Of a DNA stretch of 37,641 nt, positions 7,105-17,464 are shown piece after piece. Position 1 is the first letter of the stretch. Every line of letters starts with the position of its first letter. Made by a program: the position numbers and the translations under genes. Origin of the DNA: Cytophagales bacterium. GTDB lineage: Bacteria; Bacteroidota; Bacteroidia; Cytophagales; Cytophagaceae. The stretch covers positions 1 through 37,641 of the forward strand of contig REBA01000030.1 of assembly GCA_004294225.1 (NCBI GenBank), given 5' to 3'. The notes under the pieces were generated by a model that worked only from the letters and a program-made list of their open reading frames with translations, ran no database searches and was not told the DNA's origin.

Positions 7105-8433
7105 TTAATAATCTTTGCTATCGTCTATATCATCCATCAAAAGCCCTTTTGTTTTATCTAAGATTTTTCTAAACTGAAAAATCCCTCCTTCAATTTTGGG
7201 TTTTGATTTTTCTTGCTTGTCATTATGAAGATTAATAGTAGCTCCGCCCATCTCCATATATTTATTTTCTCTATCGTCTAAAGCTCTGAATCCAGAAAGC
7301 ACTAAGCCTACCGAAGTTGCATACATAGGGCTATTTTTAACTAATTCAATTTTACTTTTCCCCAAATGTTCATTAGGATATCCTATTCTAACTTCCATCC
7401 CTGTCATGAGCTCAAAAAGCTGCTTACTGTATTGCAATTGTGCACCTCCTCCAGTAATTACTATTCCGCCTGCAAGTCTTCCATCATAACCAGAACAAAT
7501 AATTTCAGAGTGTACCATTTCAATAATTTCTTCCATTCTTGCTTGAATAATATTTGCAAGATTTTTAACAGATATTTCTTTTGGTGCTCTATCTCTTAGC
7601 CCTTTTATAGAAACTATATCATTAAGACTAGCTTCTTCGGCTAAGGCTCTTCCAAACTCTGTTTTTAATTTTTCTGCTTGATTCTGCATTACCATACATC
7701 CTTTCTTGATATCATCTGTAATAATGTTACCCCCAAAAGGAATTACTGCAGTATGCCTAATAATACCATCATAGAATATAGCAATATCAGTAGTTCCACC
7801 TCCTATATCTACAAGAACAATACCAGCTTCTTTCTCTTCATCACTTAATACAGCTTGACTAGAAGCTAGTGGCTCTAATATTAGGTTGTCTATCTGTAAT
7901 CCTGCTCTTTGAATACATTTATTGATATTTGCTATGGCATTTGTCTGTGCAGTAATCACATGAAAATCGGCTTCTAATCTCACTCCTGCGCGCCCAACAG
8001 GGTCTTTAATTCCCTCTTCGTAATCTACCGTATAAACTTGTGGCATCACATGTATAATTTCACTACCAAATGGCATAACTGTTTTATACATATCATTAGT
8101 AAGCCTATTGATGTCTTCTACTGTAATTTCATCGCTAGTATTGTTTCTTGTAATACTTCCGTGATGCATAGAACTTTTGATGTGCTGCCCAGCAATACCC
8201 ACATTGACAACTTCAATGTTTATTCCCGATTGTTCCTCGGCTTCTTTAATCGCTTTTTCTATTGCTATAACTGTAGAATTGATATTAGATACCATCCCTC
8301 TAATTACACCTTCAGAAACGGCTTTCCCCATTCCTAGGATTTCTAATTTACCATATTCATTTTTTTTGCCTACAATGGCACAAATCTTTGTAGTTCCTAT
8401 ATCAAGACCAACAATAATTTTATCTTTTTGCAT
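7105..8433 (-). CDS. ftsA: Cell division protein FtsA
   Basis: Actin-like ATPase that tethers FtsZ to the inner membrane and recruits later division proteins. Nucleotide-binding motifs are in order: phosphate 1 GLDIGTTK (9-16), the FtsA-specific 1C subdomain (about 84-160) and phosphate 2 VDIGGGTTD (208-216). The adenosine motif GGIVITGGGAQL follows in the C-terminal third. The tail has an amphipathic stretch with IFQFRKILDKTKGLL, the expected membrane-targeting helix, followed by an acidic end. Length 442 is normal. It sits between ftsQ and ftsZ, as in most dcw clusters. Confidence 0.97.
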   Translation of the reverse strand: MQKDKIIVGLDIGTTKICAIVGKKNEYGKLEILGMGKAVSEGVIRGMVSNINSTVIAIEKAIKEAEEQSGINIEVVNVGIAGQHIKSSMHHGSITRNNTSDEITVEDINRLTNDMYKTVMPFGSEIIHVMPQVYTVDYEEGIKDPVGRAGVRLEADFHVITAQTNAIANINKCIQRAGLQIDNLILEPLASSQAVLSDEEKEAGIVLVDIGGGTTDIAIFYDGIIRHTAVIPFGGNIITDDIKKGCMVMQNQAEKLKTEFGRALAEEASLNDIVSIKGLRDRAPKEISVKNLANIIQARMEEIIEMVHSEIICSGYDGRLAGGIVITGGGAQLQYSKQLFELMTGMEVRIGYPNEHLGKSKIELVKNSPMYATSVGLVLSGFRALDDRENKYMEMGGATINLHNDKQEKSKPKIEGGIFQFRKILDKTKGLLMDDIDDSKDY

Positions 8434-8472
8434 AACACTAAGTATTTAATCCTTTTTTAAAATATCTTTATA

Positions 8473-9267
8473 TCAAATCGAAGCAATGTTCTTTTCGCAA
8501 ACAATTTGATTTTTAAATTTTAATTTTATTGATTTATAAGTATTCCATCCCTTTACTGGAATTACTTTTTTATAAAATAATTTTAATTTTTCTAATTTGT
8601 GTTCGAAATTCTCTGGAGTACCAAACTCTATTTCTTCTGATCCTATTTGAGGGGTAAGTGTAATATCTCCGTAAGAATCTATAGTGAATTGAGCAACAAA
8701 TGCCTTCCAAAAAGAATCATGATTAATAAAACTTAATAATTGGAAATATGCCATACCTTCATCTGTATTGAAAAAATCAGGACTCATCATTTTTCTTGTA
8801 AAAGAACCATCAATAATCATAACCCTAGAAGTGAATTTTTCAGATGTCGCAAGCAATTCACCATATTCACTTATGTATGCACCTTCTCCATCGCTAGGTA
8901 TAAGCCTTCCTATAGGTTTACATTGTTCAATATCTACAATCAAATTTCCTTTTAAATCTTTTGAGACTTGAGCATTTTGAACAAAATTGTGTGCCAAAAT
9001 TCTTTGCTCTAATTTTTTTAAATTGATAGAATCATAATGACGATGAATTAATAATTCCCTATCATCGTTGCTCAATAGCCTCAATACTTCTCTCTCATCA
9101 ATAAAATAATTTTCGTATTGATTCTGAATATTCACTACGATATTGCTTAGTGTTTTTTGACTGATTTTATTTTCAACAAATACAATAGCTAATACTATCC
9201 CTACAGCAATAACTGATACGGCGAATAATAACTTATATTTAAAATTTTTTAAGAAATTAAATATCAT
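8473..9267 (-). CDS. ftsQ: Cell division protein FtsQ/DivIB
   Basis: Bitopic inner-membrane protein linking early and late divisome parts. The 264 residues have a short cytoplasmic N-terminus, one transmembrane helix (about 12-31) and a periplasmic part starting with a POTRA-like segment (about 38-110), then the FtsQ beta domain. Sequence conservation is low, as usual for the family, and much of the assignment rests on position between murC and ftsA. It lies 39 bases before ftsA. Confidence 0.88.
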   Translation of the reverse strand: MIFNFLKNFKYKLLFAVSVIAVGIVLAIVFVENKISQKTLSNIVVNIQNQYENYFIDEREVLRLLSNDDRELLIHRHYDSINLKKLEQRILAHNFVQNAQVSKDLKGNLIVDIEQCKPIGRLIPSDGEGAYISEYGELLATSEKFTSRVMIIDGSFTRKMMSPDFFNTDEGMAYFQLLSFINHDSFWKAFVAQFTIDSYGDITLTPQIGSEEIEFGTPENFEHKLEKLKLFYKKVIPVKGWNTYKSIKLKFKNQIVCEKNIASI

Positions 9268-9314
9268 TTTGTTTTAAATAAAATAAATCAGTTATCGAAG
9301 TCATTTTTTCTTTT

Positions 9315-10700
9315 CTAAATTTCGCACTTTTTTATCAACATATTTTCAAGCAAATACACAAACTTATCCACATCCCCTGCACCAGCTGTAGCCATTATTT
9401 CTATTGACCTTTGATTCATAAAGTCAACTAAATTATTTTTGGAAACCAAATACTTATCCACAATATTTACTTTAGATAATAAAACCTGAGAATCAACTCC
9501 TTCAATAGGAAGTTCTCTTGCAGGATAAATATCTAAAAGTACTAACTCATCAACTCTTGATAAACATTGAGCAAAATCGTCCATAAAATCTCTGGTACGA
9601 CTGTATAAATGAGGTTGGAAGATTAAAGTTAATTTTTTGGTAGGGTACAAAGCCCGAATGGCATCTATGAATGCATTCAGCTCAGTTGGATGATGGGCGT
9701 AATCATCAATATAAACCAAATTCAAGTTTTGATAAATATATTCAAACCTTCTTTTTACCCCTTTAAAACTCGCTATACCTTCAGCTATTAGCTTATAATC
9801 TATACCAAGAGATTTACCAACAGCAATAGCTGCGAGTGCATTGAGAATATTATGTACTCCTGGAACTGAAATTATAATTTGTTGTACAAACTTTTGGTTT
9901 TCGACTAAATCAAATACAAATTTTTGATGCTCTATTCTAATGTTCTCGGCTTTAAAATAAGCATTATTGATTCCAAAAGAATATTTCAGAGTAGGGTTTG
10001 GAAGCTTTTCTAAAGCTAATTCAGATTTATATATTAGACATCCATCATTAGCAGTTTTATCTACAAACTGAAAGAAAGTATTAGTAAAATCTTCCTCATC
10101 TCTATAAATATCTAAGTGATCAGGATCCATAGTAGTTATAATAGCTATATCAGGATTCAATTTTAAAAATGACCTATCGTATTCATCTGCCTCAACAACT
10201 ACTATAGAAGTTTGATTAGATTTATCTGGCAATATTAAATTAGTATTGTAATTCTGTGTAATCCCTCCTAAGAATGCAGATAAATTGATACCGGCGTTTT
10301 TAAGAACATGGGTTACCATAGAAGAGGTAGTGGTTTTCCCATGAGTTCCTGCTATAGCTATGGTATAAGAATTTTTTGTAATTAAGCCTAATACATCAGA
10401 ACGTTTGAGGATATTATTTCCATTGCTTTTATAAAAATTCAGTATTTCAGAATCTGCAGGGATAGCAGGAGTATATATGACTAAGACATTCTTATCTTTA
10501 AAATTATTTGAAATAGCGTTAATATTATCCTCAAAAACTATGTCCATCCCCTCTTCTGCAAGTTGATCTGTGAGTTCTGTTGCTGTTCTGTCATAACCTG
10601 CCACAGAATAATTATAAGCAAAGAACCATCTTGCTAAAGCACTCATTCCAATGCCTCCGATACCTACAAAATATATCTTTTGATAAGAATTTAAATTCAT
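9315..10700 (-). CDS. murC: UDP-N-acetylmuramate--L-alanine ligase
   Basis: ATP-dependent ligase adding the first residue (L-Ala) of the peptidoglycan stem peptide. The 461 residues show the MurC N-terminal Rossmann motif GIGGIGMSALA (13-23), the ATP loop AGTHGKTTT (117-125) and the central DEYDRSFL and DPDHLD motifs. The C-terminal Mur ligase domain contains DDYAHHPTE. Its ATG overlaps the murG stop by 4 bases (ATGA), so translation is probably coupled. Confidence 0.97.
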   Translation of the reverse strand: MNLNSYQKIYFVGIGGIGMSALARWFFAYNYSVAGYDRTATELTDQLAEEGMDIVFEDNINAISNNFKDKNVLVIYTPAIPADSEILNFYKSNGNNILKRSDVLGLITKNSYTIAIAGTHGKTTTSSMVTHVLKNAGINLSAFLGGITQNYNTNLILPDKSNQTSIVVVEADEYDRSFLKLNPDIAIITTMDPDHLDIYRDEEDFTNTFFQFVDKTANDGCLIYKSELALEKLPNPTLKYSFGINNAYFKAENIRIEHQKFVFDLVENQKFVQQIIISVPGVHNILNALAAIAVGKSLGIDYKLIAEGIASFKGVKRRFEYIYQNLNLVYIDDYAHHPTELNAFIDAIRALYPTKKLTLIFQPHLYSRTRDFMDDFAQCLSRVDELVLLDIYPARELPIEGVDSQVLLSKVNIVDKYLVSKNNLVDFMNQRSIEIMATAGAGDVDKFVYLLENMLIKKCEI

Positions 10701-11809
10701 CTTATTTGTTGATTCTGAACTGTGGATAATACGAGTTGAGCTATATCTATAGCAGCATTAGGCTTTGCTAGTTGAACTATATTTTCTTTGAATATTTCTT
10801 GCTTGGCTTCATCCCTTAGTAATTTAAGAGAAGCTGGTACTAAAACTTTATGTGCCAATTCGTCTTTCACTAGTTGAGCGGCATTATTCTCTACCAGAAT
10901 CATCGCATTTTTAGTTTGATGATCTTCTGCTACGTTAGGAGAGGGGACAAGGATTGCTGGTTTTTTAGCTAAGCATAATTCAGAGATAGACAAAGCTCCT
11001 GCTCTTGAAATTACAATATCAGCAGCAGCATACAACATATCCATTTCGTAAATAAATTCAAAAACCTTGACTGATTTATGAAAATCCTTTGCTTGTTCTA
11101 TTGCATCTGAATAATAAGCTTTACCAGTTTGCCAGATAATTTGCACACCAGCTTCTATAAAGGCATTAAGATTATTGCCTATTGTTTTATTGATTGTTTT
11201 AGCTCCTAGACTCCCCCCTATTACTACTATAGTTTTCTTGGAGTAATCTAGATTAAAGAAATCAATTGCTGTTTGTTTTTTATTTTCTAACTGCAAAATG
11301 TCTTTTCGAACAGGATTGCCTGTAAAAACAATTTTCTCTTTTGGAAAAAACTGTTCCATATTAGGGTAAGCAACACAAATGTATTTAGCTTTTTTAGCTA
11401 AGTTTTTATTAGCCAAACCAGCATAACCATTCTGTTCCTGAATAATTGTTGTTATTCCAAAAGTATTTGCAGCAAATAATAATGGCCAACTTGCATATCC
11501 ACCAACCCCTATAACAACATCCGCCTGAAAATCTTTAATAATCTTTCTTGCAAGAAAAATACTTTTTATTAATTTAAAAGGAAATAAAAAATTCGAAAAA
11601 GACAAGCTTCTCTGAATACCGACTACAGGTAGCCCTGTAATTTCATAACCAGCAGCAGGAACTTTTTGCATTTCCATTCTTCCAATAGCACCAACAAATT
11701 TAATTTCTACGTGTTCACTCAACTCCAATAGTGCATTAGCTATAGCAATTGCTGGGTAGATATGTCCACCTGTTCCTCCTCCGCTAATGATAATCTTTGT
11801 TTTTTTCAT
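10697..11809 (-). CDS. murG: Lipid II synthase (GlcNAc transferase)
   Basis: Peripheral membrane GT28 glycosyltransferase that adds GlcNAc from UDP-GlcNAc to lipid I, giving lipid II. It has 370 residues. Visible motifs are the N-terminal glycine loop SGGGTGGHIYPA (9-20), a second glycine loop GGSLGAKTIN, and the C-terminal donor site SRAGALSISEL followed by PAILVPSPNVAEDHQ. It is 9 bases after ftsW and overlaps murC by 4 bases. Confidence 0.97.
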   Translation of the reverse strand: MKKTKIIISGGGTGGHIYPAIAIANALLELSEHVEIKFVGAIGRMEMQKVPAAGYEITGLPVVGIQRSLSFSNFLFPFKLIKSIFLARKIIKDFQADVVIGVGGYASWPLLFAANTFGITTIIQEQNGYAGLANKNLAKKAKYICVAYPNMEQFFPKEKIVFTGNPVRKDILQLENKKQTAIDFFNLDYSKKTIVVIGGSLGAKTINKTIGNNLNAFIEAGVQIIWQTGKAYYSDAIEQAKDFHKSVKVFEFIYEMDMLYAAADIVISRAGALSISELCLAKKPAILVPSPNVAEDHQTKNAMILVENNAAQLVKDELAHKVLVPASLKLLRDEAKQEIFKENIVQLAKPNAAIDIAQLVLSTVQNQQIR

Positions 11810-11818
11810 AATCGTGAA

Positions 11819-12970
11819 TTAATTTTCGTTCTTCCCTTCGTCGTCACCTTTACTTACACTAAGTATAATTCCTAAAGACAAGCCTGTAAATAAAAGCGAA
11901 GTCCCTCCCATACTTAACAGTGGCAAAGGCTGACCAGTAATAGGGCCTAAACCTACCGCAACTCCCATATTAATCATTGCTTGAATAACTAAGCTAAATG
12001 CAAGACCAGCAGAAAGTAGCCCCCCGAATGCTTTATTGCTATTCATTACTGCCTTCATAGCCCTATAGAGCAATGCTAAATATAAAAATACTACCACCAC
12101 TCCTCCTATGAAGCCATATTCTTCTATGATGATAGAATAAATAAAATCAGAATAAGAATGAGGCAGAAAATTTCTTTGATCACTTTTCCCTGGACCTTTA
12201 CCAAAAATACCTCCAGTAGCAATAGCTATATAAGATTGTTCTGCTTGAAATGGAACTTCACTAGAATTAAAAAAGTTATCTAACCTAGATACTGCTGTTC
12301 CTAATCTTTGACCAGCAAGCAATGCCAAAGTACCAATTAAAATACCTGAAACTACCAGCATTGCTAGATATTTCAAAGGTACTCTACCAATGAACATAAG
12401 CAATAAACATGTTGCAAAAAGTATCATTGCTGTAGATAAGTTAGACAAAGCAATAAGACCGCAAATCGCACCACTCCAAAGGACTATAGGTAAAAATGAT
12501 TCTTTAATATCCTCAATATTGTTTTGACGCTTTGCAAGCATACTAGCCAGATTGGTAATCAAAGCAAGCTTAGCAAAATCAGATGGTTGGAATGATTGAT
12601 TAATGATGGGTATAATTATCCATCTATTCGCATCGTTAATATTGGCCCCTAATTTAAATGCAATGAGCAATAATGGCACAGATATCCACAAACCTAATCT
12701 ACTTAATTTAGAAAAATATTTATAATTGACCTTATGAGCTAACCACATAAAACCTAAGCTTAAAAACACAAGTAAAGAATGTTTTAGTAAATAATATTCC
12801 GTATTTCCTTGCATTTTTTTATATGCTAAAGACCCTGTGGCACTATAAACTACAAGGATACTAAGTATTGAAAAAACTATAATTATTGCCCATATTACTG
12901 GATCGCCCTTTAGGTGCTTATCAAACCAGGGCTTTATAGATGTCTTTATGTAATCTGAACTAATATCCAT
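11819..12970 (-). CDS. ftsW: Septal SEDS glycosyltransferase FtsW
   Basis: Polytopic SEDS-family peptidoglycan polymerase that works with FtsI at the septum. The 383 residues contain about ten hydrophobic helices, and the family signature near the C-terminus reads PLPLLSMGGTSLLF. The periplasmic loop carries the conserved GKGPGKSDQRNFLPHSYSDF type motif typical of FtsW/RodA. Its place between murD and murG, rather than beside an elongation PBP2 and MreB, favours FtsW over RodA. It ends in a charged tail (KGDDEGKNEN). Confidence 0.94.
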   Translation of the reverse strand: MDISSDYIKTSIKPWFDKHLKGDPVIWAIIIVFSILSILVVYSATGSLAYKKMQGNTEYYLLKHSLLVFLSLGFMWLAHKVNYKYFSKLSRLGLWISVPLLLIAFKLGANINDANRWIIIPIINQSFQPSDFAKLALITNLASMLAKRQNNIEDIKESFLPIVLWSGAICGLIALSNLSTAMILFATCLLLMFIGRVPLKYLAMLVVSGILIGTLALLAGQRLGTAVSRLDNFFNSSEVPFQAEQSYIAIATGGIFGKGPGKSDQRNFLPHSYSDFIYSIIIEEYGFIGGVVVVFLYLALLYRAMKAVMNSNKAFGGLLSAGLAFSLVIQAMINMGVAVGLGPITGQPLPLLSMGGTSLLFTGLSLGIILSVSKGDDEGKNEN

Positions 12971-12981
12971 AGCTTAATTTT

Positions 12982-14313
12982 CTATAAGGAGTTGACAATA
13001 TTCATAAACTGATTCCCACGATCTTCATAATTTTTAAATAAATCGAAACTCGCACAGGCAGGTGATAAAAGAACAGTATCACCTGCTATTGCTAATTTCT
13101 GAGACTCTTCTATTGCTTCATAAAGGGAGTGGGTACTTACTAATTTCACTTTACCTTCAAAAGCATGAAATAACTTTGAATTATCTACTCCCATACACAC
13201 AATAGCTTTTACTTTTTCTACTATCAATGCTTCTATGTGAGTATAATCATTACCTTTATCTACCCCGCCGGCTATAAGTATAACAGGAGTTTTCATACTA
13301 TCTAAAGCATAATAAACAGAATCTACATTGGTTGCTTTAGAATCATTGATATATTGAACCCCTTCATAATTTCTTACCAACTCTAGCCTATGACTAATAT
13401 TCTTAAAACTATTCAATACATTCTGGAAAAGAGTAGCATCAAGCTCTAACAATCTAGCTACCATGATTGCACACATCATATTGATTTGATTGTGCTTCCC
13501 AGAAATTGGCAATTCATTTATTGCAACAGAGGTATTCTTACTTTTATAATTTATATGAATAAACTCTCCATCAGAATAAACACTAGAAGAATTATTTTCT
13601 AATGAAACTGGATGAAGATTACATGAAAGATTTCGTTTTTGAAGTTCATCCAAAACCGTGGCGTCTCCATTCCAATAAATAAAATGGTCTTCAGGAGTTA
13701 GGTTTGAAGTTATCTTGAACTTTGCGTCAACATAGTTTTGAAAATAATATTCGTACCTATCTAGATGATCGGGGGTGATGTTTAGAATCATCGAAATATA
13801 AGGTCTGAACCTAAGTATTCCATCCAACTGAAAACTACTAACCTCTAACACATAGTAGTCATAATTTTCATATGCGACTTGCTTAGCAAAGCTAACACCA
13901 ATATTCCCAGCTAAACCTACATTTAAACCTAAATTTTTAAGTAAATGATAAGTCAATAATGTAGTAGTAGTTTTTCCGTTACTCCCAGTAATTCCAATAA
14001 GTTTAGCGTTGGTATAACGAGCTGCAAATTCAATTTCAGAGATTACTGCAATACCTTTTTTTCTTAATTGTTTTATAATTTCAATTTTATCAGGAATACC
14101 AGGGCTTTTGATTACTTCTATTGAAGAAAGAATAACATCAAAAGAATGATTTCCTTCTTCAAATTCTATATTTGCTTGAAGAAGTTCTTTTTTATATTTG
14201 TCTGCTATTTCACCTTTATCAGAAACAAATACATTGTATCCTTTAGCCTTTGCCAATATAGCGGCTCCTACACCACTCTCTCCGGCACCAAGTATAGAAA
14301 TTAGCTTAGACAT
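12982..14313 (-). CDS. murD: UDP-N-acetylmuramoylalanine--D-glutamate ligase
   Basis: Adds D-Glu to UDP-MurNAc-L-Ala using ATP. The 443 residues have an N-terminal UDP-binding domain with LGAGESGVGAA (8-18), the ATP loop GSNGKTTTT (110-118), NITPDHLDRY in the central domain, and a C-terminal domain with NDSKATN and a final SPACASFDLF stretch characteristic of MurD. It lies between mraY (30 bases upstream) and ftsW (11 bases downstream). Confidence 0.97.
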   Translation of the reverse strand: MSKLISILGAGESGVGAAILAKAKGYNVFVSDKGEIADKYKKELLQANIEFEEGNHSFDVILSSIEVIKSPGIPDKIEIIKQLRKKGIAVISEIEFAARYTNAKLIGITGSNGKTTTTLLTYHLLKNLGLNVGLAGNIGVSFAKQVAYENYDYYVLEVSSFQLDGILRFRPYISMILNITPDHLDRYEYYFQNYVDAKFKITSNLTPEDHFIYWNGDATVLDELQKRNLSCNLHPVSLENNSSSVYSDGEFIHINYKSKNTSVAINELPISGKHNQINMMCAIMVARLLELDATLFQNVLNSFKNISHRLELVRNYEGVQYINDSKATNVDSVYYALDSMKTPVILIAGGVDKGNDYTHIEALIVEKVKAIVCMGVDNSKLFHAFEGKVKLVSTHSLYEAIEESQKLAIAGDTVLLSPACASFDLFKNYEDRGNQFMNIVNSL

Positions 14314-14342
14314 ATTTTTGATTTAAATAGACTCCTTATTAA

Positions 14343-15557
14343 TTATCTTAATTTTAAAGTAGCAAGAGCGAGAATAGCCAACAATATTCCAACTATCCAA
14401 AATCTTGTTACTATTTTTGACTCATGAAATCCCTTTTTTTGATAATGATGATGCAAAGGCGACATCAAGAAAATTCTTCTTCCTTCGCCATACTTTTTCT
14501 TGGTATACTTAAAGTACGCAACCTGCATCATCACTGATAAATTTTCTACTAAAAAAACACCACACAAAACTACTAGCAACAATTCTTTCCTTACACATAA
14601 AGCAATCACTGCAATCAAACCTCCAAGAGTAAGACTTCCTGTGTCTCCCATAAATACTTGGGCAGGATAAGAATTATACCACAGAAAACCGATACAAGCT
14701 CCTACAAATGCTGCACAAAATATAACTACTTCCCCACTATTGGGTATATACATTATGTTGAGGTAATCAGAAAAAATTGCATTTCCAGAAACATAAGCTA
14801 ATACTGCCAATGCAACACCTATGATTGCAGAAATGCCAGCTGCAAGACCATCAATACCATCTGTAATATTTGCTCCATTAGATACTGCAGTAACTATAAA
14901 AATTACTACCAAAACATAAATTACCCAAGTATAATCATCTCCTAGAAAATTCAACAAAGAATAATCAAATTCATTCCCTTTAAAAAATGGGATTGTCGTT
15001 TTTGTAGAATGCTCGTCAATAAATGAAGACTGAATTGTACCATCAGCAGTAGCAGTGCTTATCGTTTTACTCAAATATTTTCTGATAGTAACATTCTCAT
15101 TAAAATAAAGCACCATCCCAACAATTAGCCCCAAACCTACCTGCCCTACAATTTTAAATTTACCTTGCAAGCCCTCTTTATTTTTCTTAAATACTTTTAT
15201 ATAATCATCTAAAAAACCTATCAAACCCATCCATAGCATGCTTACTAGAAGCAATATCACATACACATTATCTATTCTAGCAAAGAGGAGGGTAGGAAAT
15301 AAAATACAAATAATAATCATAAAACCTCCCATTGTAGGTGTTCCTTTTTTCTCCATTTGACCATGCAAACCAAGGTCTCTAATACTTTCTCCTACTTGAA
15401 GTCTTCTTAAGAAATCAATCAATTTACGTCCAAAAAGCAATGCAATTAATAATGAAAACATCATTGCCATGCCCGCTCTAAAAGATATAAACTTGAATAC
15501 CCCTGCACCTAATAGGTCAAATTGCTTGTCTAAATATTCAAAGAGATAATATAACAT
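14343..15557 (-). CDS. mraY: Phospho-MurNAc-pentapeptide transferase (lipid I synthase)
   Basis: Integral membrane enzyme transferring phospho-MurNAc-pentapeptide to undecaprenyl phosphate. Motifs are GTPTMGG (72-78), the catalytic DDYIK segment, [15 protein letters not shown], and the C-terminal HHHYQKKG. At 404 residues it is roughly 40 longer than the E. coli enzyme. The extra length is mostly a hydrophilic loop of about 50 residues following VLYFNENV (about residues 155-205), before the DYSLLNF segment. A long MraY is common in Bacteroidota to my knowledge, so this is lineage-typical rather than damage. Confidence 0.96.
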   Translation of the reverse strand: MLYYLFEYLDKQFDLLGAGVFKFISFRAGMAMMFSLLIALLFGRKLIDFLRRLQVGESIRDLGLHGQMEKKGTPTMGGFMIIICILFPTLLFARIDNVYVILLLVSMLWMGLIGFLDDYIKVFKKNKEGLQGKFKIVGQVGLGLIVGMVLYFNENVTIRKYLSKTISTATADGTIQSSFIDEHSTKTTIPFFKGNEFDYSLLNFLGDDYTWVIYVLVVIFIVTAVSNGANITDGIDGLAAGISAIIGVALAVLAYVSGNAIFSDYLNIMYIPNSGEVVIFCAAFVGACIGFLWYNSYPAQVFMGDTGSLTLGGLIAVIALCVRKELLLVVLCGVFLVENLSVMMQVAYFKYTKKKYGEGRRIFLMSPLHHHYQKKGFHESKIVTRFWIVGILLAILALATLKLR

Positions 15558-15583
15558 AAATAGATTTTTATGAAAATTAAAGT

Positions 15584-15985
15584 TTAATTCAAGTATTCAA
15601 TATTTAATTTTACTTCTGAATCACAATTACTTTGTGTGATATAATTAAGAATATTAATAATCTCATTAATTTGTTCCACACAAGTATCGCAAGAGTTGCT
15701 AGAGATAAATTTCATTTGAATTTCTTTAAGCCAATATCTAGTTTCGATTGCGTCTTTTGATGCCAAAGAAATTTTTGAAATAAATTCTTGCTTCGAGTTT
15801 GCTTTGATGGACTGTTCTACATTCTCCCTTATGTTAGTGCCGCTTTTAAGTAGTCTTTCAGAGAATTCTAATTGATTATTTTTAATTAAAAAAATATAAA
15901 ATTCTATTAAGGATAATGAAAAATCAAATGATTTTTGAACTATGTCTCTAGAAGCTAAAAGTGTTGGTTTGAATTTGGGTCTCAT
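15584..15985 (-). CDS. S23-type four-helix-bundle protein inside dcw
   Basis: A 133-residue, soluble, mostly helical protein. The layout resembles the S23/four-helix-bundle family first found in intervening sequences of 23S rRNA genes: an opening helix with [16 protein letters not shown], a helix with [15 protein letters not shown], a third with [19 protein letters not shown], and a closing helix with [11 protein letters not shown]. The first eight residues (MRPKFKPT) are basic. The family has no established biochemical activity; homologues may bind nucleic acid. It sits 15 bases after murE and 26 before mraY, on the same strand, so it is co-transcribed with cell-wall genes. Two cysteines three apart (in SCDTC) could be a metal or redox site. 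Its base composition matches the neighbours, with no insertion scars. Confidence 0.75.
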   Translation of the reverse strand: MRPKFKPTLLASRDIVQKSFDFSLSLIEFYIFLIKNNQLEFSERLLKSGTNIRENVEQSIKANSKQEFISKISLASKDAIETRYWLKEIQMKFISSNSCDTCVEQINEIINILNYITQSNCDSEVKLNIEYLN

Positions 15986-16000
15986 ATTAGTTGTATAAAA

Positions 16001-17464
16001 TTAAATTCCTAGTAATTGAAATATCTGTAATACTTCTTCTTGATCATCAAAATGATGTTTTACACCATTGATTTCTTGATAATTTTCATGACCTTTTCCT
16101 GCTATCAGTATAATGTCACCTGAGCTGGCCAAGCTACAAGCAGTTTTAATGGCTTCTTTTCTATCTGTAATTGATAATACTTTTTTCTTCTCCACAATTC
16201 CAACACCCGCCTCCATCTCTTGAATAATCAATTCAGGAGATTCTGTTCTTGGATTATCAGAGGTTAGTATAACCTTATTACTATTCTTAGCGGCTATTCC
16301 AGCCATAACTGGTCGTTTTGCTTTATCTCTATTACCTCCACAACCTACTACTGTAATAATTTTTTCATGACCTTGTCTCAAATCATTAATAGTGTCAAGC
16401 ACATTCTGAAGTGCATCTGGTGTATGAGCATAATCTACTATAGCAATTATACCTGAAACAGACCTAAGTACTTCAAACCTCCCTTTAGCAGTATCTATAT
16501 TAGATAACTGCATAAGTACTTCTTCTTTATCTTCGTCTAATAATACAGCAGTCGCATAAACACCTAAAAGATTATAAGCATTAAATTTACCAATTTGCTT
16601 AAACCATATGTCTTTATTATCTATCTCGATTTCTAATCCATGAAATGAATTAGATTTTATCTTAGCTTTAAAATCAGCAGAATTCTGAATTGCAAAAGAA
16701 TATTTAACAGACTTTGTATTTTGTTGCATTACCGTACCTCGCTTGTCATCAATATTTACTAATGAGAACGCACTAGAAGACAATGCATCGAAAAACATTT
16801 TTTTAGCTCTTATATACTCATCAAACGTTTTATGATAATCTAAATGATCGTGCGTGATATTTGTAAACACGGCACCTGAGAAATCTAAACCAGCTATTCT
16901 TTGTTGAACGGCAGCATGAGAACTAACTTCCATAAAGACATGAGTGCAATTATGACTCAACATCTCTGCCAACATTCTATTCAACTGAACAGGGTCAGGA
17001 GTAGTATGGGTAGATGGATAGATCGTCTCATTAATTCTATTTTCAACTGTAGATAACAAACCTACTTGATAACCTAATTTTCTAAATAGTCTATGAAGAA
17101 TAGTAACAGTAGAAGTCTTACCATTAGTTCCTGTAACACCCACTAACTTGAGCTTAGAGGAAGGGTTATGATAATAATTAGAAGATATTATTCCTAATGC
17201 TTGAGCTGAATTGTGCACTTGAACATAAGTAATTCCTTCTAACAGTTGTTCAGGAAACACCTCACAAACTATTGCTTTTACCCCTTTTTCAACAACTTGT
17301 TGAATATATTCATGACCATCAGATTGTGTACCTATTACAGCTACAAACAAATCATTCTCATTTACCAATCTAGAATCAAAGACAATGTTATTTACCTCCA
17401 TACTTGTATCACCAAATACAGATTGAATAGAAACTTTATACAATAAATCTTTAAGTATAGCCAT
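16001..17464 (-). CDS. murE: UDP-MurNAc-L-Ala-D-Glu:diamino acid ligase, probably meso-DAP
   Basis: Adds the third stem-peptide residue. The 487 residues show the ATP loop GTNGKTS (112-118), MEVSSHA (178-184), the THDHLDYH motif (204-211) and DYAHTPDAL (344-352). The DNPR sequence at 403-406 is the specificity motif of meso-diaminopimelate-adding enzymes; lysine-adding MurEs differ here. Peptidoglycan of the A1-gamma (meso-DAP) kind is therefore predicted. The ATG shares one base with the ftsI stop (TAATG), suggesting coupled translation. Confidence 0.96.
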   Translation of the reverse strand: MAILKDLLYKVSIQSVFGDTSMEVNNIVFDSRLVNENDLFVAVIGTQSDGHEYIQQVVEKGVKAIVCEVFPEQLLEGITYVQVHNSAQALGIISSNYYHNPSSKLKLVGVTGTNGKTSTVTILHRLFRKLGYQVGLLSTVENRINETIYPSTHTTPDPVQLNRMLAEMLSHNCTHVFMEVSSHAAVQQRIAGLDFSGAVFTNITHDHLDYHKTFDEYIRAKKMFFDALSSSAFSLVNIDDKRGTVMQQNTKSVKYSFAIQNSADFKAKIKSNSFHGLEIEIDNKDIWFKQIGKFNAYNLLGVYATAVLLDEDKEEVLMQLSNIDTAKGRFEVLRSVSGIIAIVDYAHTPDALQNVLDTINDLRQGHEKIITVVGCGGNRDKAKRPVMAGIAAKNSNKVILTSDNPRTESPELIIQEMEAGVGIVEKKKVLSITDRKEAIKTACSLASSGDIILIAGKGHENYQEINGVKHHFDDQEEVLQIFQLLGI

